Origin: Siphonodentalium dalli
Taxonomy: Eukaryota; Mollusca; Scaphopoda; Gadilida; Siphonodentaliidae
Length of the DNA: 64,000 nucleotides
Assembly (NCBI GenBank): GCA_032622095.1
Contig: CP136069.1
Span: 9,564,036-9,628,035 of the forward strand
Direction: 5' to 3'
Under the pieces are notes generated by a model. The model saw nothing but the letters and a program-made list of their open reading frames with translations. It was not told where the DNA came from and ran no database searches. The position numbers were made by a program, and so were the translations under genes. Of this stretch, positions 57,735 to 64,000 are shown piece after piece (the first letter of the stretch is position 1; each line of letters opens with the position of its first letter).

Positions 57735-58841
57735 GGTATAGAGTAGATAAACACACTGTATTACTGTCACATCATTGGGAGGTATAGGTATAGAGTAGAT
57801 AAATACACTGTATTACTGTCACATCATTGGGAGGTATAGGTATAGAGTAGATAAACACACTGTATTACTGTCACATCATTGGCAGGTATGGCGTAGATAA
57901 ACACACTGTATTACTGTCTCATCATTGGGAGTTATAGGTATAGAGTAGATAAATACACTGTATTACTGTCTCATCATTGGGAGGTATAGCGTAGATAAAT
58001 ACACTGTATTACTGTCTCATCATTGGGAGTTATAGGTATAGAGTAGATAAACACACTGTATTACTGTCTCATCATTGGGAGGTATAGGTATAGAGTAGAT
58101 AAACACACTGTATTACTGTCTCATCATTGGGAGGTATAGGTATAGAGTAGATAAACACACTGTATTACTGTCTCATCATTGGGAGTTATAGGTATAGAGT
58201 AGATAAATACACTGTATTACTGTCTCATCATTGGCAGGTATAGCGTAGATAAATACACTGTATTACTGTCTCATCATTGGGAGTTATAGGTATAGAGTAG
58301 ATAAATACACTGTATTACTGTCTCATCATTGGCAGGTATAGAGTAGATAAACACACTGTATTACTGTCACATCATTTGGAGGTATAGGTATAGAGTAGAT
58401 AAATACACTGTATTACTGTCACATCATTGGGAGGTATAGGTATAGAGTAGATAAACACACTGTATTACTGTCACATCATTGGCAGGTATGGCGTAGATAA
58501 ACACACTGTATTACTGTCTCATCATTGGGAGTTATAGGTATAGAGTAGATAAATACACTGTATTACTGTCTCATCATTGGGAGGTATAGCGTAGATAAAT
58601 ACACTGTATTACTGTCTCATCATTGGGAGTTATAGGTATAGAGTAGATAAACACACTGTATTACTGTCTCATCATTGGGAGGTATAGGTATAGAGTAGAT
58701 AAACACACTGTATTACTGTCTCATCATTGGGAGGTATAGGTATAGAGTAGATAAACACACTGTATTACTGTCTCATCATTGGGAGTTATAGGTATAGAGT
58801 AGATAAATACACTGTATTACTGTCTCATCATTGGCAGGTAT
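57735..58841 (+). repeat. 600-bp higher-order unit (eight 52-bp and four 46-bp units), duplicated
   Basis: Bases 57778-58241 recur identically at 58378-58841 (464 bp, offset 600 bp). The agreement extends on both sides with a few substitutions, for example GGG versus GGC at 57733/58333 and TTG versus TTT at 57777/58377. The first full period, 57885-58484, contains 46-bp units at 57885, 57983, 58237 and 58335. It is among the longest exact internal duplications I found in the window. Confidence 0.92.
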
Positions 58842-59062
58842 GGCGTAGATAAACACACTGTATTACTGTCTCATCATTGGGAGTTATAGGTATAGAGTAG
58901 ATAAATACACTGTATTACTGTCTCATCATTGGGAGTTATAGGTATAGAGTAGATAAACACACTGTATTACTGTCTCATCATTGGGAGTTATAGCGTAGAT
59001 AAATACACTGTATTACTGTCTCATCATTGGGAGGTATAGGTATAGAGTAGATAAACACACTG

Positions 59063-60551
59063 TATTACTGTCTCATCATTGGGAGTTATAGGTATAGAGT
59101 AGATATATACACTGTATTACTGTCACATCATTGGGAGGTATAGGTATAGAGTAGATATATACACTGTATTACTGTCTCATCATTGGGAGTTATAGGTATA
59201 GAGTAGATATATACACTGTATTACTGTCACATCATTGGGAGGTATAGGTATAGAGTAGATAAATACACTGTATTACTGTCTCATCATTGGGAGGTATAGG
59301 TATAGAGTAGATAAACACACTGTATTACTGTCTCATCATTGGGAGTTATAGGTATAGAGTAGATAAACACACTGTATTACTGTCTCATCATTGGGAGGTA
59401 TAGCGTAGATAAATACACTGTATTACTGTCTCATCATTGGGAGGTATAGGTATAGAGTAGATAAACACACTGTATTACTGTCTCATCATTGGGAGGTATA
59501 GCATAGATAAACACACTGTATTACTGTCTCATCATTGGGAGGTATAGGTATAGAGTAGATAAACACACTGTATTACTGTCTCATCATTGGGAGTTATAGG
59601 TATAGAGTAGATAAATACACTGTATTACTGTCTCATCATTGGGAGTTATAGGTATAGAGTAGATAAACACACTGTATTACTGTCTCATCATTGGGAGGTA
59701 TAGAGTAGATAAATACACTGTATTACTGTCTCATCATTGGCAGGTATGGCGTAGATAAACACACTGTATTACTGTCTCATCATTGGGAGTTATAGCGTAG
59801 ATAAACACACTGTATTACTGTCTCATCATTGGGAGGTATAGCATAGAGTAGATATTACTGTCTCATCATTGGGAGTTATAGGTATAGAGTAGATATATAC
59901 ACTGTATTACTGTCACATCATTGGGAGGTATAGGTATAGAGTAGATATATACACTGTATTACTGTCTCATCATTGGGAGTTATAGGTATAGAGTAGATAT
60001 ATACACTGTATTACTGTCACATCATTGGGAGGTATAGGTATAGAGTAGATAAATACACTGTATTACTGTCTCATCATTGGGAGGTATAGGTATAGAGTAG
60101 ATAAACACACTGTATTACTGTCTCATCATTGGGAGTTATAGGTATAGAGTAGATAAACACACTGTATTACTGTCTCATCATTGGGAGGTATAGCGTAGAT
60201 AAATACACTGTATTACTGTCTCATCATTGGGAGGTATAGGTATAGAGTAGATAAACACACTGTATTACTGTCACATCATTGGGAGGTATAGGTATAGAGT
60301 AGATATATACACTGTATTACTGTCTCATCATTGGGAGTTATAGGTATAGAGTAGATATATACACTGTATTACTGTCACATCATTGGGAGGTATAGGTATA
60401 GAGTAGATAAATACACTGTATTACTGTCTCATCATTGGGAGGTATAGGTATAGAGTAGATAAACACACTGTATTACTGTCTCATCATTGGGAGTTATAGG
60501 TATAGAGTAGATAAACACACTGTATTACTGTCTCATCATTGGGAGGTATAG
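59063..60551 (+). repeat. 790-bp and 358-bp duplications carrying GATATATAC units
   Basis: Bases 59063-59482 recur identically at 59853-60272 (420 bp, offset 790 bp). A third partial copy gives identity of 59899-60193 with 60257-60551 (295 bp, offset 358 bp). The shared segment begins with units having T at position 22 (GATATATAC): 59085, 59137, 59189; 59875, 59927, 59979; 60285, 60337. The left end of the second copy coincides with the aberrant 40-bp unit at 59835, so that unit marks a recombination junction. Confidence 0.92.
59835..59874 (+). repeat. 40-bp aberrant satellite unit, duplication breakpoint
   Basis: This unit begins GGTATAGCATAGAGTAGATA and then goes straight to TTACTGTCTCATC. 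It lacks 11 bp (unit positions 22-32) between GATA and TTACTG, and is also 1 bp shorter at the hexamer (GCATAG in place of GGTATAG). A short TA lies at both edges of the missing segment, which fits a deletion or strand-switch at microhomology. It is the only unit of this length, and it sits at the left boundary of the 790-bp-offset duplicate. Confidence 0.92.
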
Positions 60552-60838
60552 AGTAGATAAATACACTGTATTACTGTCTCATCATTGGCAGGTATGGCGT
60601 AGATAAACACACTGTATTACTGTCTCATCATTGGGAGTTATAGCGTAGATATATACACTGTATTACTGTCACATCATTGGGAGGTATAGGTATAGAGTAG
60701 ATAAATACACTGTATTACTGTCTCATCATTGGGAGGTATAGGTATAGAGTAGATAAATACACTGTATTACTGTCTCATCATTGGGAGTTATAGGTATAGA
60801 GTAGATAAATACACTGTATTACTGTCTCATCATTGGGA

Positions 60839-61600
60839 GTTATAGGTATAGAGTAGATATATACACTGTATTACTGTCACATCATTAGGAGGTATAGGTA
60901 TAGAGTAGATAAACACACTGTATTACTGTCTCATCATTGGGAGTTATAGGTATAGAGTAGATAAATACACTGTATTACTGTCTCATCATTGGGAGGTATA
61001 GCGTAGATAAATACACTGTATTACTGTCTCATCATTGGGAGGTATAGAGTAGATAAACACACTGTATTACTGTCTCATCATTGGGAGGTATAGCGTAGAT
61101 AAATACACTGTATTACTGTCACATCATTGGGAGGTATAGGTATAGAGTAGATAAACACACTGTATTACTGTCACATCATTGGGAGGTATAGGTATAGAGT
61201 AGATAAACACACTGTATTACTGTCTCATCATTGGGAGTTATAGGTATAGAGTAGATAAATACACTGTATTACTGTCTCATCATTGGGAGGTATAGGTATA
61301 GAGTAGATAAACACACTGTATTACTGTCTCATCATTGGGAGGTATAGGTATAGAGTAGATAAACACACTGTATTACTGTCTCATCATTGGGAGTTATAGG
61401 TATAGAGTAGATAAATACACTGTATTACTGTCTCATCATTGGGAGGTATAGGTATAGAGTAGATAAATACACTGTATTACTGTCTCATCATTGGGAGTTA
61501 TAGGTATATAGTAGATAAACACACTGTATTACTGTCTCATCATTGGGAGTTATAGGTATAGAGTAGATATATACACTGTATTACTGTCACATCATTAGGA
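60839..61600 (+). repeat. 710-bp-spaced pair of GATATATAC-CATTAGG units
   Basis: Units at 60839 and 61549 share T2, position-22 T, CAC and position-49 A, a combination I saw nowhere else. Their spacing of 710 bp is eleven 52-bp units and three 46-bp units (60995, 61041 and 61087, consecutive). The unit that follows each is G2/C24/TCT. Farther out the orders differ, so only a short segment looks shared. Confidence 0.8.
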
Positions 61601-62460
61601 GGTATAGGTATAGAGTAGATAAACACACTGTATTACTGTCTCATCATTGGGAGGTATAGGTATAGAGTAGATAAACACACTGTATTACTGTCTCATCATT
61701 GGGAGGTATAGGTATAGAGTATATAAATACACTGTATTACTGTCTCATCATTGGGAGTTATAGGTATAGAGTAGATAAACACACTGTATTACTGTCTCAT
61801 CATTGGGAGGTATAGCGTAGATAAATACACTGTATTACTGTCTCATCATTGGGAGTTATAGGTATAGAGTAGATAAATACACTGTATTACTGTCTCATCA
61901 TTGGGAGTTATAGGTATAGAGTAGATAAATACACTGTATTACTGTCTCATCATTGGGAGGTATAGAGTAGATAAACACACTGTATTACTGTCACATCATT
62001 GGGAGTTATAGGTATAGAGTAGATAAATACACCTTATTACTGTCTCATCATTGGGAGTTATAGGTATAGAGTAGATAAATACACTGTATTACTGTCTCAT
62101 CATTGGGAGTTATAGGTATAGAGTAGATAAATACACTGTATTACTGTCTCATCATTGGGAGGTATAGCGTAGATAAATACACTGTATTACTGTCACATCA
62201 TTGGGAGGTATAGGTATAGAGTAGATAAACACACTGTATTACTGTCACATCATTGGGAGTTATAGGTATAGAGTAGATAAATACACTGTATTACTGTCTC
62301 ATCATTGGGAGGTATAGAGTAGATAAACACACTGTATTACTGTCTCATCATTGGGAGTTATAGGTATAGAGTAGATAAACACACTGTATTACTGTCACAT
62401 CATTGGGAGTTATAGGTATAGAGTAGATAAACACACTGTATTACTGTCTCATCATTGGGA

Positions 62461-62656
62461 GTTATAGGTATAGAGTAGATAAATACACTGTATTACTGTC
62501 TCATCATTGGCAGGTATGGCGTAGATAAACACACTGTATTACTGTCTCATCATTGGGAGTTATAGGTATAGAGTAGATAAATACACTGTATTACTGTCTC
62601 ATCATTGGCAGGTATGGCGTAGATAAACACACTGTATTACTGTCTCATCATTGGGA
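62461..62656 (+). repeat. 98-bp dimer (52+46) in two tandem copies
   Basis: The pair at 62461-62558 is a T2/T24/TCT unit ending GGCA followed by a 46-bp GGTATGGCGTAG unit. It is repeated exactly at 62559-62656. This is the smallest higher-order module that includes a short unit, and it uses the linked-variant subfamily described for 57.9-62.7 kb. Confidence 0.9.
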
Positions 62657-63950
62657 GTTATAGGTATAGAGTAGATAAACACACTGTATTACTGTCTCAT
62701 CATTGGGAGTTATAGGTATAGAGTAGATATATACACTGTATTACTGTCTCATCATTGGGAGTTATAGGTATAGAGTAGATAAATACACTGTATTACTGTC
62801 TCATCATTGGGAGTTATAGGTATAGAGTAGATAAACACACTGTATTACTGTCACATCATTGGGAGGTATAGGTATAGCATAGATAAATACACTGTATTAC
62901 TGTCACATCATTGGGAGGTATAGGTATAGAGTAGATAAATACACTGTATTACTGTCACATCATTGGGAGTTATAGGTATAGAGTAGATAAATACACTGTA
63001 TTACTGTCTCATCATTGGGAGGTATAGGTATAGAGTAGATAAATACACTGTATTACTGTCTCATCATTGGGAGGTATAGGTATAGAGTAGATAAACACAC
63101 TGTATTACTGTCTCATCATTGGGAGGTATAGGTATAGAGTAGATAAATACACTGTATTACTGTCTCATCATTGGGAGTTATAGGTATAGTGTAGATAAAC
63201 ACACTGTATTACTGTCTCATCATTGGGAGTTATAGGTATAGAGTAGATAAATACACTGTATTACTGTCTCATCATTGGGAGTTATAGGTATAGTGTAGAT
63301 AAATACACTGTATTACTGTCTCATCATTGGGAGTTATAGGTATAGAGTAGATAAATACACTGTATTACTGTCTCATCATTGGGAGGTATAGGTATAGAGT
63401 AGATAAATACACTGTATTACTGTCTCATCATTGGGAGTTATAGGTATAGAGTAGATAAACACACTGTATTACTGTCTCATCATTGGGAGTTATAGGTATA
63501 GAGTAGATAAACACACTGTATTACTGTCTCATCATTGGGAGTTATAGGTATAGAGTAGATAAACACACTGTATTACTGTCTCATCATTAGGAGTTATAGG
63601 TATAGAGTAGATAAACACACTGTATTACTGTCTCATCATTGGGAGGTATAGGTATAGAGTAGATAAACACACTGTATTACTGTCTCATCATTGGGAGTTA
63701 TAGGTATAGAGTAGATAAATACACTATATTACTGTCTCATCATTGGGAGGTATAGGTATAGAGTAGATAAACACACTGTATTACTGTCTCATCATTGGGA
63801 GTTATAGGTATAGAGTAGATAAATACACTGTATTACTGTCTCATCATTGGGAGTTATAGGTATAGCGTAGATAAACACACTGTATTACTGTCACATCATT
63901 GGGAGGTATAGAGTAGATAAATACACTGTATTACTGTCTCATCATTGGGA

Positions 63951-64000
63951 GGTATAGGTATAGAGTAGATAAACACACTGTATTACTGTCTCATCATTGG
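63951..64000 (+). repeat. Last, partial satellite unit cut by the window edge
   Basis: This G2/C24/TCT unit ends after CATTGG, two bases short of 52, because the window stops. The array shows no sign of decaying here, so it almost certainly continues to the right. Likewise the first base of the window starts on a unit boundary inside a normal unit, so the left end of the array is also outside the window. Confidence 0.95.

Larger units (their letters stand above)
57881..62656 (+). repeat. Linked-variant subfamily GGCAGGTATGGCGTAG (seven copies)
   Basis: Seven 46-bp units begin GGTATGGCGTAG: 57885, 58485, 58837, 59743, 60591, 62513 and 62611. Each directly follows a unit whose position 51 is C (ends GGCA), and each has C24 and TCT. 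The linked marks cross the unit boundary, so the amplified segment must have included the junction. Position-51 C also occurs earlier (near 8547, 9067, 14711, 17403) before ordinary GGTATAGG units, so the C is older than the linked haplotype. Confidence 0.9.
54219..63950 (+). repeat. Length-variable domain: forty 46-bp units in under 10 kb
   Basis: Starts of 46-bp units are 54219, 54629, 54883, 55137, 55287, 55593, 55795, 55997, 56095, 56245, 56343, 57065, 57735, 57885, 57983, 58237, 58335, 58485, 58583, 58837, 58987, 59397, 59495, 59697, 59743, 59789, 60187, 60545, 60591, 60637, 60995, 61041, 61087, 61809, 61959, 62161, 62311, 62513, 62611 and 63905. That compares with twenty in the preceding 54 kb. 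They carry GAGTAG, GCGTAG, GCATAG or TATGGCGTAG; those at 58987, 59789 and 60637 begin GTTATAG, and that at 55287 begins GGCATAG. Triplets of adjacent short units occur at 59697-59834, 60545-60682 and 60995-61132. The domain may be a younger, separately amplified part of the array or the approach to its edge. Confidence 0.94.
1..64000 (+). repeat. 52-bp satellite array filling the whole window (about 1,238 units)
   Basis: Every base belongs to a head-to-tail array of one short unit; the first unit is 1-52. Read in this phase, the unit starts GTTATAGGTATAGAGTAG, has ACTGTATTACTGT (a direct repeat of ACTGT 8 bp apart) at unit positions 27-39, and ends CATCATTGGGA. Common two-state sites are position 2 (T or G), 24 (C or T) and 41 (T or A); other sites are nearly invariant. 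Summing unit lengths (1,175 of 52 bp, sixty of 46, one of 50, one of 40, plus a 50-nt partial at 63951-64000) gives exactly 64,000. No transposon, unique DNA, inversion or one-base slip is therefore present. Because 52 leaves remainder 1 on division by 3 and each unit carries TAG, TAG and TAA, with TGA and TAA on the other strand, no frame stays open beyond about 150 nt. There are no coding regions. I do not recognise the family; its function (if any) and species are unknown. Confidence 0.99.

Noticed and set aside
13179..63730. Scattered single-unit substitutions, such as CACTCTG near 13179 and 34717, GATTAG near 30650, CTGAATT near 32640, TATTGCTG at 26527, ACTGTTAC near 23100, GTAAAGG near 38386, TGTATCATC near 38733, GTAGGTAA near 51174, ACCTTATT near 62032 and CACTATAT near 63725
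   Set aside because: Each is seen in one or two units with no clustering. They are ordinary private mutations or sequencing errors, not features of their own.
1..64000. CRISPR array
   Set aside because: Units are contiguous and nearly identical over their full length. There are no unique spacers between conserved repeats and no cas genes.
1..64000. Coding repeats (tandem-repeat protein)
   Set aside because: The 52-bp period shifts the frame by one each unit, and each unit has several stops on both strands. No frame can stay open beyond about 150 nt.
1..64000. Telomeric or rDNA spacer repeat
   Set aside because: The TTAGGA and TAGGG strings in the CATTAGG and CATAGGG variants are single substitutions inside the 52-bp unit, not tandem hexamers. 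No rRNA-like sequence is present.
1..64000. CENP-B box or alpha-satellite relationship
   Set aside because: The unit is 52 bp, not about 171, and contains no CpG in its common form. The CENP-B box core TTCG...CGGG is absent.
1..64000. Transposon inside the array
   Set aside because: Unit-length bookkeeping over the whole window closes exactly, so there is no foreign insertion of any size.
1..64000. Pure assembly artefact (one unit copied many times)
   Set aside because: The non-repeating order of variant marks is hard to produce artificially. Copy number and the longest exact duplications could still be affected by assembly and need raw reads.

Overview
The whole 64-kb window is one uninterrupted tandem array of a short satellite unit. 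I see no gene, RNA gene, transposon or other non-satellite sequence in it. The usual unit is 52 bp, with about 35% GC in the unit at 1-52. Walking the unit phase from base 1 to base 64,000 gives 1,237 complete units plus a final 50-nt partial one: 1,175 units of 52 bp, sixty of 46 bp, one of 50 bp and one of 40 bp. These lengths add up exactly, which leaves no room for an insertion or for stray one-base indels. All units point the same way.

The organism cannot be named from this sequence. An array this long, intron-free and gene-free, with higher-order duplications, is typical of constitutive heterochromatin in a eukaryotic nuclear genome. The common unit has no CpG, and where CpG appears in variant units the TpG and CpA decay products are also present. 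This suggests DNA methylation, as in vertebrates or plants. A long-read assembly is likely, but the chromosomal position (centromere, subtelomere or arm) cannot be told.

Three sites account for most of the variation: unit position 2 (T/G), position 24 (C/T) and position 41 (T/A). They occur in all combinations and act like a barcode along the array. Rarer marks (positions 6, 7, 14-15, 18, 22, 48, 49 and 51) are clustered, which shows local spread of variants.

Layout: 1-25 kb is a scrambled mixture of the common types, with a TCT-homogenised stretch at 6.6-9.1 kb and a second at 19.3-20.6 kb. At 25.5-27.6 kb lies a subfamily rich in TATG, TACG and TCGG marks, with 416- and 1,040-bp higher-order periods. 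From 28 to 44 kb the array is again mixed. At 44-49 kb and 51-54 kb there are clusters of CATAGGG, GTGTAG, CATTAGG and GTATATAA marks. From 54.2 kb to the right end the array changes: 46-bp units are about ten times denser, GCGTAG, TATGGCG and GATATATAC subfamilies appear, and near-identical blocks of 98, 150, 358, 410, 600 and 790 bp repeat. The window therefore holds no gene system. Its interest lies in the structure and evolutionary dynamics of a large satellite.
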